Of a DNA stretch of 64,000 nucleotides, positions 48,057 through 59,393 are shown piece after piece. Source of the DNA: Allium sativum (Eukaryota; Streptophyta; Magnoliopsida; Asparagales; Amaryllidaceae). The stretch lies in the NCBI GenBank assembly GCA_030737875.1, contig CM060915.1, positions 568,152,577-568,216,576 on the forward strand. The letters run 5' to 3'. Each line of letters starts with the position of its first letter. Position 1 is the stretch's first letter. The notes under the pieces were generated by a model, which was given only the letters and a program-made list of their open reading frames with translations, did no database searches and was not told where the DNA came from. The position numbers and the translations under genes were made by a program.

Positions 48057-48220
48057 TATGCAAGTTTTCTATGATGTAATATGCAAGTTTATCATGTTAT
48101 GCAAGTTTTCTATGATGTAATATGCAAGTTTATCATATTATGCAAGTTTTCTATGATGAAATATGCAAGTTTATCATGTTATGCAAGTATGCTATGATGT
48201 GATATGCAAGTTCATCATGT
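48057..48220 (+). repeat. Tandem repeat, 41 bp unit, four copies
   Basis: Units start at 48057, 48098, 48139 and 48180, each with two TATGCAAGTT words separated by TCTATGATG; the word persists irregularly to about 48310. Present in the 3' LTR too (from about 56314). Confidence 0.8.
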
Positions 48221-48708
48221 TATGTTATGCAAGTTTGATATGCAAATTGTCATATGATATGCAAGTTGTGTCATGCAAGTTTGGGTTGAACATTTTGTTC
48301 ATGCTATCATGTTATGCAAGCTTATCTTGGGTTTATGAACATAAAGCTTCAAGCTTTATGCCAAAGGTTGCATTTTGGCAACATGTAAGTTATCATATCT
48401 CTTATGATAACTTGCATGTGAGGCTAAATGCGAACTTATGGCCATTTCTACATGTCATTTATCACCATGTATCACCAATATGCTAAGTTTGGTTTTATGC
48501 ATGCTTTTGAGACCAAAAGATGTAATATGCAAGTATATGAACACATGAACATTTTATATGCCACCATGTTAAACTTGTGGCTTCAACACCTTTATGTCAT
48601 GATTATGCCAAGTTCCCTCTTTCTATCCTTTATGCGCTATTGCGATATGTAAGCGATGGAATTGCGTTTGGGGGTTGGGTAAACTTAAAAGACATAAAAC
48701 ATAAGCTT

Positions 48709-48774
48709 GGGAATTTACCTATTAAGTTAGGTCTACCCATTGGGAATTTACCTATTAAGTTAGGTCTACCCAAT
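48709..48774 (+). repeat. Direct duplication of 33 bp in the T1 LTR
   Basis: GGGAATTTACCTATTAAGTT followed by AGGTCTACCCATT occurs twice in a row; it is the same in the 3' LTR. Confidence 0.8.
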
Positions 48775-49891
48775 TGCTTGAAAACTTGTAATGTGTTTTG
48801 GAAACATGATGGACATGACACTTAGAAAAGATAAGTGTGGCCAACTCGAGGTTGGGTTGAGTTTGTAGCGTAAACCTACCCGGAACCGACCGGCTTAACT
48901 AGTTGCTACAAACAATAGGACCCAATGTGAGAAGTTGGTCATGTTGTACCTTGGACCCGAGGTTAGACCAAGTTGTGGTGTAAAGCTACCCGGACCCGCC
49001 CGGCTTAACTAGTAACCGCAACAAAGTCTAATGTGAGAGGTTAAGGCGCATTAAATTAATTAATGCCTCATGATTAGGGTTAAGTCATGGTCCACTTAGT
49101 ACTTAACCAATTCGGGTTCGGTAGATTAATCGGGGTTAAGTCGTGAACTCATCGTTACACTTAACCAAGTTAATCCATGATTAGCAAGGGGTTAAACCGT
49201 ACTTAACCCACTAGAAAAATCCTATCAATGGGGGGCCCACTCCAGCAGTAATCCCAAGTTAGTATCATCATGACCCTAGGGACTAGGCTAGGGTGGGGGC
49301 ACGATTACTGGGCTGGAGGTAAGCGACCAAAAGCGACGGCAGAGGGTACGCCGGTGTAGTTCCGGGCGGACCATGGTCGTGCACATAGTCCGAAGCCGGG
49401 GAAAGCATGCATGGGTACCAGTAGATCGAGACTGTGCACTCCTGTTTATGGTGTCCAGGGGTTGCCACCCTAGGGCTTGATACGCCCGACGGGAGACCCT
49501 GCACAGTCTGACTACAATCATGTTTGGGCCGTATTGACACCAACACGTGACGAGTTAGGCTTAGGGAGCCGATCGACTAGACCGTTTGGTTGGACCTCGT
49601 ATTAGGGTCACTTCATGTTTTTGGGCCAAAGCTTGGGCCAAGGGATCAATACTTGTTTATTCAAGTCATGTTAGTTTGCTAGTACACCTGTGGTGCAAAA
49701 TCTTAATCCTGATTATGCGATGACACCCTTATCTACTTTGTCAGTTCATCATCATGCTAGTATTGTTGTTATCCTTATGTTCATCCCTGCTGCTCATGCC
49801 AGTTAACTTTATCAGTTTACATTGATTGTAGTAGGGCTTACTCAGTCTTTTTGACTGACCTGTTTTCTTCCGCCTCTTTTCTTCCATTCCT

Positions 49892-49911
49892 CCCCCCCCC
49901 CCCCCCCCCCC
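49892..49911 (+). repeat. C20 run ending in AG
   Basis: Twenty C preceded by CTTCCGCCTCTTTTCTTCC and followed by AGGTTCTCAGG. The 3' LTR has twelve C at the same place (58147-58158), a sign of slippage. The pyrimidine tract and CAG/G make a plausible 3' splice site in the leader. Confidence 0.7.
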
Positions 49912-50292
49912 AGGTTCTCAGGGAGGGAATATTGGAGCTTAGCTTGGATTTCTGACTGCTTTCTTGAGGGATTTAGCTCATGTACAGTTTGACATGAAGC
50001 TAGCTATGGCTATCACTTCTTTTGGGGGATTAGTACTTATGTATTTTCAGTTTTTCAGTTGATGTTGTTTTATCTAGACTTGTTTATTTGGAAAGCTATG
50101 TTGTACCAGACTTGAATTTGAAATGGTTTAAAATCTTCCGCTGTTTTATCTATGTTATTTACTCTGTTTACATATATACATATGTTCTTGTTCTGCCTTG
50201 ATATATCATTATGCATGTTTACCTGATTCAAACGCCCCTCCAAAGTCAGAGTGCTTGCAAGAGTCACCCTGGCGGAGGTGGGGTGTTACATT

Positions 50293-50304
50293 TGGTATCA
50301 GAGC
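50293..50304 (+). promoter_or_regulatory. Primer binding site of T1
   Basis: TGGTATCAGAGC, two bases after the 5' LTR end; complementary to initiator Met-tRNA. Confidence 0.92.
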
Positions 50305-50492
50305 ATATGGTTTACGAGAAGGAACAAAAAGGTTTTTAGAAAACTTTTGGAAAACTATTTTCAAAACCAAGTATAAAGTATTTTCCAAAGAAAAGTCTAG
50401 TTTATTTTAAAGGCTATTCCCCAAAAAGCCATTAGCAAAATTCCTTCGTTTTTTTTCGCCATTCTGAATCTGTCTTTTTCTTCGTTTTCAGC

Positions 50493-53400
50493 ATGGCCGA
50501 TAACTTTGCTATTCCGGAGGGAGTGCACGTACCTGTTTGGTACAGGAGACTTTTGGAGGCTAGGGCGACCGAAGCCGGCCCCGCAGATGTTCCTCCTCCT
50601 CCTCCAGTAGTTAATATTCCTCCTCCTCCTGTCGCTAATGTTCCTCCTCCTCCTGTCGCTGAGGTTCCTCTTCCTCCTCCCCCTCAGCATCCTCAAGCTG
50701 ACTTTGCAAAGACTTGCAAAGATTTCAAAGCAATGGGTGGCAAGAACTTTCAAGGCACTGAGACTTTTGTAGAGGCCAGAAATTGGTTGAAAGAGACCGA
50801 GGATTTATTTGCTATCTTTGGGTTAGACGATCAGAGGAAGATCTTGTTGGCGGTTTGGCTTATGAAGGATGAAGCCGCTTATTGGTGGGAAGTCACCAAT
50901 GGTACTAGGCCTGTTGAGACTTGGGCCGATTTCCGGGCAAGGTTCGTGCTTAAGTTTCTATCTTCTGCTGAGGAGAATCTGCAAATGGAGAGGTTCATAA
51001 CTTTGAGACAAGGAGATATGTCTGTCAAAGAGTATGTGAATAAGTTCAATCAGTTAGCTCGTTTTGGCTTGGATATGGTGAATACTCCTCAGAAGAAGGC
51101 TCTTCGTTTTGCTAGAGGATTGAATGAGCCGTTGCAGGGATTGGCTATGTCACATATTCCCCATGGGGCCACGTTTGAGAGTTTGGTTGATATGGCGTTA
51201 CTTCAGGAAGATGTCAAGAAAGAAATCAAGATGAATGATACTCAAGCCAAGAAGACTGATTCCCAGGGAAAAGGAAATCAGGGTAATCCAAGTGGTCAGA
51301 GCAGTCAAGGCAATCAGAACAAGAACAAGAGTCAAGGCAACAAGGGGAACAACAACAAGGGCAATAACAACAAGGGCAAGAACAACAAGGGGAAGTGCCA
51401 TTATTGCGGTTCAGTTGGGCATCTTATTAAGGATTGTAAGAAGAGGAAAAGGAAGAATGGTGAATGCTTCTTCTGTGGTGAGACTGGACATTTCAGTAAG
51501 GATTGCCCGTGGAAGCAAGGGCAAGGCCAGGGTCAGACTCAGCGTGCTGGACCTTCAGGAGGGCAAGTTCATGCTCTCAATGTCGCTCCAGTTCCCGATC
51601 GTGGTAGTATTTCTGTTGAGAGCCTTGTATATATTTCTGATTTTCCAGTTCGTACCTTGTTTGATTCTGGTGCATCGCATAGCTTTATCTCATCTGATCT
51701 TGTTGATAGTTTGCACCTTAGTACTAGCTTGGTAGATGATCCCGTCTGTGTCTCAAATCCTATTGGGGGTTCCGCCCATTTGTCTATGATATGTGGGGAT
51801 TTGAGGATCTCTATACTGAGTGTAGAGTTCTTGTGCAGTGCTTATGTTCTTGGTTTCAGGGGATACGGATTGGTATTGGGCATGGATTGGCTGTCCAGAT
51901 ATGGAGCCATCCTTGATTGTGAGCATAGGGTTGTGAGGCTCGTGACTCGCCTCGGAAACACCCTAGAGATTTCATGTGATCCGAGAGGTCCCGTCATGTT
52001 GTGCTATCTGGAATCACTCGACTCGTCAATGGAAACTCTTCAGTCTGTAAGAGTGGTTCGACAGTATCCGGATGTTTTCGATGAAGTTAGGGGGTTGCCC
52101 CCTAAGCGAGAGATTGACTTCCGCATTTATCTGGTGGATAATGCAAAGCCGGTTTCTTTGCCTGTTCGGCACATGGCTAAGCGGGAAAGGCGGGAGCTAA
52201 GCAAGCAAGTGAAAGAGTTGCTTGAGAAGAACTTCATTAGACGAAGTATATCTGAATGGGGAGCGCCTGTGGTATTTGCTACCAAGGCAGATGGTTCTCT
52301 CCGACTTTGTGTTGACTATCGAGAGTTGAATAAGCTGACTAAGAAGAACAGACACCCGTTACCGAGGATTGATGATCTCTTTGACCAGCTTGTCGGTGCT
52401 TCTGTTTTCTCTCAGCTTGATCTTGCTACTGGATTTCATCAGCTCAGGGTAGCTGAAGATAGTATAGACAAGACTGCGTTCAGGACTCCAGATGGATTCT
52501 TCGAATGGCTTGTCATGCCGTTCGGCTTGACTAATGCACCCGCATATTTCATGGACTTGATGAGTAGGGTGTTCAGGGAGTTCTTGAACAAGTTTGTCGT
52601 GGTCTTCGTAGATGATATTCTGATCTTCTCTAAGGATGAGGAAGAGCACGCAAGGCATCTCATGGAGGTGATGGATACGCTTAGAGCGCATCAATTGAAG
52701 GCCAAGTTCTCCAAGTGTCACTTTTGGAGAAGGGAAGTTAGATTCCTTGGGCATATAGTATCTAAGCAAGGCTTAGCGGTGGATCCCGCTAAGGTAGTTG
52801 CAGTTCAGGATTGGAAGACTCCAAGGAATGCAACCGAAGTGAGAAGTTTTCTAGGTCTTGCGGGTTTTTACCGGAAGTTCATCAAGGACTTCGCGAAGAT
52901 TTCCGCTCCTCTCACTAAATTGACGAAGAAGAATTTAGTTTTTGCTTGGAGCATAGAATGCGAGCTTGCTTTTCAGAGGCTCAAGAGAGCTCTCACATCA
53001 GCACCTGTTCTAGCTTTGCCCGATGGAGGGAAGTTATTTACAGTATACACCGATGCATGTGGCACGGGGTTAGGAGCTGTTCTTATGCAAGAAGGAAGGG
53101 TGATATGCTTTGGCGGTAGACAACTCAAAGTGCATGAGAAAAATTATCCCACTCATGACTTAGAGTTGGTAGCAATAGTATATGCACTCAAGGCTTGGCG
53201 CCATTATCTTCTGGGAGAAAGATTTGAGCTTTATACCGATCACAAGTCATTGAAGTATCTCTTTTCTCAGAAGGATCTGAATCTGAGGCAACAAAGATGG
53301 ATGCAATTCTTGGCGTCCTACGATTTTGAGATAGCTTATACCCCTGGCAAGGGGAATGTGGTAGCAGATGCATTGAGTAGAAGAAGGTTGACCCTAAGTC

Positions 53401-54035
53401 CTCTATTCGTTGAGATGAAGAATTTAGAGTATGTGGCAACCTTTGATTTCTCTTTGGCAGTTGAGTCGATGACCGGTTCTTTAGCATCTCTGGAACTCAG
53501 ACCTACCCTTCTTGATCAAGTTGGGGCTTCGCAGAGAGAAGACCCTCAGATAGTTGAGATTATGGATAAGCTGATTCGAGGAGAGACGTCTTGTAATCTC
53601 GCTCGATATTCTATTGATGACAAGGGTTGGCTGAGGAGAGACGGAAGGTTATGTGTTCCAATGGTAGAAGATTTAGTAAGGAAAGTTCTGGAGGAAGCGC
53701 ATCGCTCTAAGTTGACTATACATCCGGGCGGAGATAAGATGTATAAAGATATGAAGCGCATTTTCTTTTGGCCTGGGATGAAGAAGGATGTGGCAGAGTT
53801 TGTCTCTAGATGTATCATTTGCAAGCAAGTTAAGGCCGAGTCGAAGAAGCCTGGTGGGCTATTGCATCCTCTAGACGTTCCATTTTGGAAGTGGGACAGT
53901 ATTTCCATGGATTTTATCGATGGGCTACCAAGGTCAAGGAAAGGGAATACGAGCATTTGGGTTATTGTGGATAGACTTACGAAGAGTGCTCATTTCATTC
54001 CGGTGAAGAGCAAGAGGACATGGAGTCCCTTCTAG
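50493..54035 (+). pseudogene. gag-pol: Gag-Pol polyprotein of T1, ending early inside integrase
   Basis: 1,180 residues in one frame from an ATG 190 bp after the PBS. Proline-rich N-terminus (35-70), retrotransposon Gag domain (about 75-260), Gln/Asn/Lys/Gly-rich linker, two CCHC knuckles (Cys at 302 and 325: [14 protein letters not shown] and [14 protein letters not shown]), aspartic protease with DSGA (Asp 391), reverse transcriptase (about 575-740) with FVDD at 705-708, RNase H starting YTDACG (Asp 854) and ending ADALSRR, integrase HHCC zinc domain (His 1070 onward), and the integrase core with its first catalytic Asp in MDFIDGLP (1140). The frame stops a few codons after HFIPVKS. About 20 codons expected before the GVPSS motif are missing, and the reading frame changes there. 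RT and RNase H look intact; integrase is broken. Confidence 0.93.
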
Positions 54036-54750
54036 TATAGTCAGTGACCGTGACCCAATCTTTACAAGTCAGTTCTGGAATAGCTTGCAAGAAGCTATGG
54101 GCACGAGGTTGAATCTAAGTACGGCCTATCACCCACAGACGGATGGTCAAACCGAAAGGGTGAATAGGGTACTCGAGGATCTATTGAGGCTTTGTATTCT
54201 GGATTTTGGTGGTACTTGGGAAGACCACCTTCCTCTTGTTGAGTTTGCATATAATAACAGTTATCAGTCAAGCATAGGGATGGCACCATTTGAAGCTTTA
54301 TATGGGAGGCCGTGCAAGTCGCCTACATGTTGGTGGGAGACTACAGATAAGCTTATACTTGGGCCTGATATGATCAGAGATACATCCGAGAAGATCGAGT
54401 TGATTCGGAGACGGATGAAAGCGGCCCAAGACCGACAGAAATCCTATGTTGATAAGCGAAGAACTGATTTGGAGTTTGATGTTGGGGATATGGTTTTCGT
54501 GAAGGTTTCTCCTTTGCGGAATGTGGTCCGATTTGGAGCTGTTGGGAAGTTGGCACCGAGGTTTGTTGGACCATTCCCAATTATAGAGAGGATCGGGCAG
54601 ATGGCTTATAGAGTGGAGTTGCCCGAGAAGCTTGCCGGAGTACACGATGTTTTTCATGTCTCGCATCTCCGGAAGTGTTTACATGAATCAGCAGAGGTTG
54701 TTGAGCCAACTGTTCTGAAAGATGTAGAAGTGGAGAAAGAGCTACCTTGA
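54022..54750 (+). pseudogene. T1 integrase, C-terminal half in a shifted frame
   Basis: Continues integrase in the second frame from [12 protein letters not shown] (catalytic Asp) through [14 protein letters not shown] (catalytic Glu) and the GPY/F-type module ([23 protein letters not shown]). It overlaps the end of the Gag-Pol frame by a few bases. There is no start codon of its own near 54022; the first ATG is at 54091. The DDE triad is thus split across two frames, and the segment between HFIPVKS and GVPSS has been lost. The frame ends at 54750, just before the chromodomain. Confidence 0.88.
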
Positions 54751-54932
54751 GGAGAGCTCCGATTTGTATCTTGGGGACGGAGACCAAGAAGCTAAGAAAT
54801 CGAGAGGTCAAGTTGGTGAAGGTTCAATGGGGTGAAGCCGAAGAAGACGCAACTTGGGAAACCGAGGAGAAGATGCGTGGGCTTTATCCATTCCTTTTTG
54901 AGGGTACACTCTCAATCTCTTTTCTTTGTTAG
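54738..54932 (+). pseudogene. T1 chromodomain in a third segment
   Basis: About 60 codons back in the first frame: ICILGTETKKLRNREVKLVK, then VQW, EEDATWETEE and YPFLFEG. The aromatic and acidic positions fit the chromodomain at the C-terminus of chromoviral integrases, which guides insertion to chromatin marks. The preceding integrase frame stops at 54750, so a small indel near 54740 separates the two. The absent link means the domain would not be fused to integrase in this copy. Confidence 0.82.
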
Positions 54933-55469
54933 CATATCTTTCTCTTTGCTATCCATGTTTATCTAGTTTATCGTGTTAATCTTGTCATGAGAACCTTAGG
55001 TAGAAACCCTTTGGATGAAACATGTGTTTGAAACATGTTATGCTTGATGGTCGCAAGTGGTTGCAAGTGTTTGCAAGTGGTTACTCGTGGATGCATTATA
55101 CACGTTAGGCACTAGATCGGCTCACACACTCCTCATATTGCATATGCATGAGTGTTTATGCTTATTCATGGATGAAAATTTTTGTGTTATCACATGGATG
55201 TTGCATATGGGTGTATGTTATGAGCACACATATAGATGTTATACATTACGTTAGGAATTGCATACATATGGATTCATTTCACTAACATAATTTGCATTGA
55301 TGATATTTGCATTAGATAAGGACATATACACACACCTTTGCATATGCTCATACAACATTTAGAATCATGTAAGGACAATGATTGCTCGTGGATGATGTTT
55401 TGAGTAGATGGATGTTGGATGGTAGGATACGTTCTTCCTAACTTGAAGATTTCGGGGACGAAATCCTTT
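54933..55469 (+). other. Non-coding 3' internal region of T1
   Basis: About 540 bp between the chromodomain stop and the PPT, with CAAGTGGTTGCAAGTGTTTG-type repeats (55050-55080) and many CATATG and GCATAT words. No ORF features. It ends with TTCGGGGACGAAATCCTTTA, the box also found before the PPT in families A and B. Confidence 0.7.
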
Positions 55470-55482
55470 AAGGAGGGGAGAA
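55470..55482 (+). promoter_or_regulatory. Polypurine tract of T1
   Basis: AAGGAGGGGAGAA directly before the 3' LTR. Confidence 0.9.
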
Positions 55483-58400
55483 TGTAACAACCCGTATTTT
55501 CAATAACCTGTTATAACATAAATCGAGGCAGAATTTAAATCTAAAATCTGAATCAAGGGAAACGGTCTATGCCATTGCGTTCGTCTCGGAAAAATACGCG
55601 AAATAGAGTCCGAGTTTTCGAAAATCGGAGTCCGTATGACCCGATTAAGGCCCAACGAAGTTTTCAGAAAATTTCTAAGTAAAAACAGATTTCAAATTCA
55701 AACTTGAATTTGAAAATTTGGGCCAGTTTGGGCCAGGCGGGGAAATTCCCGCCAGAGTACCCAAGTCGACAGCCCTGTCGACTTGGGAGTCGACTTGGTT
55801 GGACCCAAGTCGACAGCCCTGTCGACTTGGCTGTCGACTTGGTCCAGCCGGGCTGTTTAGCCTGGTGCACCATTTTGAGAATGTGTTGAGCTTGGGGGCC
55901 AGATTCGGTTTTGAGGGCTGAGATTGGAACTAGGGTTTAATCCTATGGCCTAAAACACTTGCCTAATCTATAAATAAGACCCTAACCTACCCTAAATCAT
56001 CATTATTCATTCATACAACTAAACTATGGCAAAATCAATCCTCTCATGGCCTCCACTCTCTTCATAAAATTCCTAAATAAATTTCTAAGTGATTTTCCAT
56101 GCATACAAGTGTTTTCAAACTTGTATGAGCATCATTAGCTTGCATTCAAGTCAAGTTTCTATATTTGCATCATAAAGGAAGGGTTTTGATCATTTTGGCT
56201 TGCATTTTTGGGTTTAATTGATTTCATAAGGGCTTTGTCATATTTTTGTGACTTCATAATCATTGTAAGCCCTATTCTACTTTCATACTTAAACTCTAAA
56301 GTTAAATGTATGATATGCAAGTTTTCTATGATGTAATATGCAAGTTTATCATGTTATGCAAGTTTTCTATGATGTAATATGCAAGTTTATCATGTTGTGC
56401 AAGTTTTCTATGATGAAATATGCAAGTTTATCATGTTATGCAAGTATGCTATGATGTGATATGCAAGTTCATCATGTTATGTTATGCAAGTTTGATATGC
56501 AAATTGTCATATGATATGCAAGTTGTGTCATGCAAGTTTGGGTTGAACATTTTGTTCATGCTATCATGTTATGCAAGCTTATCTTGGGTTTATGAACATA
56601 AAGCTTCAAGCTTTATGCCAAAGGTTGCATTTTGGCAACATGTAAGTTATCATATCTCTTATGATAACTTGCATGTGAGGCTAAATGCGAACTTATGGCC
56701 ATTTCTACATGTCATTTATCACCATGTATCACCAATATGCTAAGTTTGGTTTTATGCATGCTTTTGAGACCAAAAGATGTAATATGCAAGTATATGAACA
56801 CATGAACATTTTATATGCCACCATGTTAAACTTGTGGCTTCAACACCTTTATGTCATGATTATGCCAAGTTCCCTCTTTCTATCCTTTATGCGCTATTGC
56901 GATATGTAAGCGATGGGATTGCGTTTGGGGGTTGGGTAAACTTAAAAGACATAAAACATAAGCTTGGGAATTTACCTATTAAGTTAGGTCTACCCATTGG
57001 GAATTTACCTATTAAGTTAGGTCTACCCAATTGCTTGAAAACTTGTAATGTGTTTTGGAAACATGATGGACATGACACTTAGAAAAGATAAGTGTGGCCA
57101 ACTCGAGGTTGGGTTGAGTTTGTAGCGTAAACCTACCCGGAACCGACCGGCTTAACTAGTTGCTACAAACAATAGGACCCAATGTGAGAAGTTGGTCATG
57201 TTGTACCTTGGACCCGAGGTTAGACCAAGTTGTGGTGTAAAGCTACCCGGACCCGCCCGGCTTAACTAGTAACCGCAACAAAGTCTAATGTGAGAGGTTA
57301 AGGCGCATTAAATTAATTAATGCCTCATGATTAGGGTTAAGTCATGGTCCACTTAGTACTTAACCAATTCGGGTTCGGTAGATTAATTGGGGTTATGTCG
57401 TGAACTCATCGTTACACTTAACCAAGTTAATCCATGATTAGCAAGGGGGTTAAACCGTACTTAACCCACTAGAAAAATCCTAGCAATGGGGGGCCCACTC
57501 CAGCAGTAATCCCAAGTTAGTATCATCATGACCCTAGGGACTAGGCTAGGGTGGGGGCACGATTACTGGGCTGGAGGTAAGCGACCAAAAGCGACGGCAG
57601 AGGGTACGCCGGTGTAGTTCCGGGCGGACCATGGTCGTGCACATAGTCCGAAGCCGGGGAAAGCATGCACGGGTACCAGTAGATCGAGACTGTGCACTCA
57701 TGTTTATGGTGTCCAGGGGTTGCCACCCTAGGGCTTGATACACCCGACGGGAAACCCTGCACAGTCTGACTACAATCATGTTTGGGCCGTATTGACACCA
57801 ACACGTGACGAGTTAGGCTTAGGGAGACGATCGACTAGACCGTTTGGTTGGACCTCGTATTAGGGTCACTTCATGTTTTTGGGCCAAAGCTTGGGCCAAG
57901 GGATCAATACTTGTTTATTCAAGTCATGTTAGTTTGCTAGTACACCTGTGGTGCAAAATCTTAATCCTGATTATGCGATGACACCCTTATCTACTTTGTC
58001 AGTTCATCATCATGCTAGTATTGTTGTTATCCTTATGTTCATCCCTGCTGCTCATGCCAGTTAACTTTATCAGTTTACATTGATTGTAGTCGGGCTTACT
58101 CAGTCTTTTTGACTGACCTGTTTTCTTTCGCCTCTTTTCTTCCGTTCCCCCCCCCCCCAGGTTCTCAGGGAGGGAATATTGGAGCTTAGCTTGGATTTCT
58201 GACTGCTTGCTTGAGGGATTTATCTCATGTACGGTTTGACATGAAGCTAGCTATGGCTATCACTTCTTTTGGGGGATTAGTACTTATGTATTTTCAGTTT
58301 TTCAGTTGATGTTGTTTTATCTAGACTTGTTTATTTGGAAAGCTATGTTGTACCAGACTTGAATTTGAAATGGTTTTAAATCTTCCGCTGTTTTATCTAT

Positions 58401-58537
58401 GTTATTTACTTTGTTTACATATATACATATGTTCTTGTTCTGCCTTGATATATCATTATGCATGTTTACCTGATTCAAACGCCCCTCCAAAGTCAGAGTG
58501 CTTGCAAGAGTCACCCTGGCGGAGGTGGGGTGTTACA
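55483..58537 (+). repeat. T1 3' LTR, 3,055 bp
   Basis: About 99% identical to 47238-50290. Differences include an extra CTGTCGACTTGG (55831-55842), a C run of 12 instead of 20, one extra G near 57445 and about 27 substitutions. TATA at 55968-55976. Confidence 0.95.
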
Positions 58538-58542
58538 AAATG
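58538..58542 (+). repeat. Right target-site duplication of T1 (AAATG)
   Basis: AAATG immediately after the LTR end TGTTACA; equal to 47233-47237. Confidence 0.9.
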
Positions 58543-59380
58543 AGACCCACCGACTGTCGTCCCTAGCGTTCTACCCCCATTCCGAACACAATGGGATATG
58601 TATCGTAAGCTGATTCGATCGTTTGAATCAGTTTCTGTTGAATTTAAAGTGTAATTCTTTATATATTCAATTTAAACGCACATTTCAATTTAGTGGGGCC
58701 ACATACAAACTCGAAAAATTCCAGAAAAATATTTTCTAGCTTCGTACTGACGATACGGTCCTAACAAAACTAGTTTCGTCGAATTCTGAGACCGTTGGAA
58801 AAATGGCCATTTTCCAGTCGATTAAAATCAACTGAAACTGGTCAAACGCGTTTTCCTTTGCCACGCTCACAAATTTATTCGAAAAATTATGAAATTTGGA
58901 ATCTAGCAATAATTTGACACTGCGGATCCAACAAAAGTGGTTTCGTCGAAATCCGAGATCGTTTGCAAAATTTCCATTTTTAAGGGCCTGAATTCCATAG
59001 CGGCTATTCAGAATTTTCAACTGGACATATCTTCTGATTCCCGCTATGAAATCTTGATTTCTCGGATTCGTTGGAAAGATATTCACAAAGAGATCCTATT
59101 ATTTTTGGTTTCACTAAAATCCGGATTGTTTTGCACCCGGTACATTCAATTGAAGTTTGAGATCGAATTATCGAACTACCGCGCCATTTTCAATTCCTTA
59201 TATAATTATATATAATTATTTATATTCTAACGACGGCGTATATAATATATACGTTCGAAATATATATTCAAAATAAATTTTCGTCGATATTATTTAAAAT
59301 TATTCTTTTTAAATAATCAAAATTCGCTAAAATTGCCAAAATAAAAATTTTAAACTGGCTTAGATTTTCGGGTTGTTACA
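58543..59380 (-). repeat. B5 3' LTR, U3 end right of the nested chromovirus
   Basis: Continues AGACCCACCGACTG as in other B copies (40376). Two U3 modules (58690-58800 and 58860-58975) with GGATCCAACAAAAGTGGTTT, then GGACATATCTTCTGATTCCC. It ends GGGTTGTTACA at the PPT. The 116-codon minus frame at 58736-59086 spans the module and is not kept in B1 or B4. Confidence 0.85.
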
Positions 59381-59393
59381 ATCTCCCCCACTT
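59381..59393 (-). promoter_or_regulatory. Polypurine tract of B5
   Basis: Minus strand AAGTGGGGGAGAT next to LTR start TGTAACAACCC; preceded by TTTCGGGGATGAAAAG. Confidence 0.8.

Larger units (their letters stand above)
47238..50290 (+). repeat. T1 5' LTR, 3,053 bp
   Basis: TGTAACAACCCGTATTTTC to GGTGGGGTGTTACA. It contains two CCAAGTCGACAG hairpins (47516-47541, 47560-47585), a TATA box (47711-47719), a 41 bp tandem repeat (48057-48220), a 33 bp direct duplication (48709-48774) and a run of 20 C (49892-49911) followed by AG. With transcription from the TATA box, R-U5 would be about 2.5 kb. Small frames repeated in both LTRs (48163, 48577, 49283 and their copies) are unlikely to be genes. 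Confidence 0.95.
47238..58537 (+). mobile_element. Ty3/gypsy chromovirus, Tekay/Del-type, nested in B5 (T1)
   Basis: 11,300 bp with LTRs of 3,053 and 3,055 bp, TG...CA ends, AAATG target duplication, Met-tRNA PBS, one Gag-Pol frame, a C-terminal chromodomain after integrase and a PPT. The order PR-RT-RNase H-IN-chromodomain and the long LTRs match the Tekay/Del clade of plant chromoviruses. I counted about 27 substitutions between the LTRs (roughly 0.9%), so insertion is recent, later than B5 (about 1.5%). Two frame breaks (near 54020 and near 54740) make this copy non-autonomous. Confidence 0.93.

Noticed and set aside
51198..54811. Minus-strand frames under the chromovirus coding region
   Set aside because: Shadows of gag-pol codons; none has its own signals.
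48163..57804. Frames repeated at 48163/56420, 48577/56834 and 49283/57541 as retroelement accessory genes
   Set aside because: They fall in the LTRs, consist partly of TATGCAAG repeats and show no family features; best read as leader sequence.
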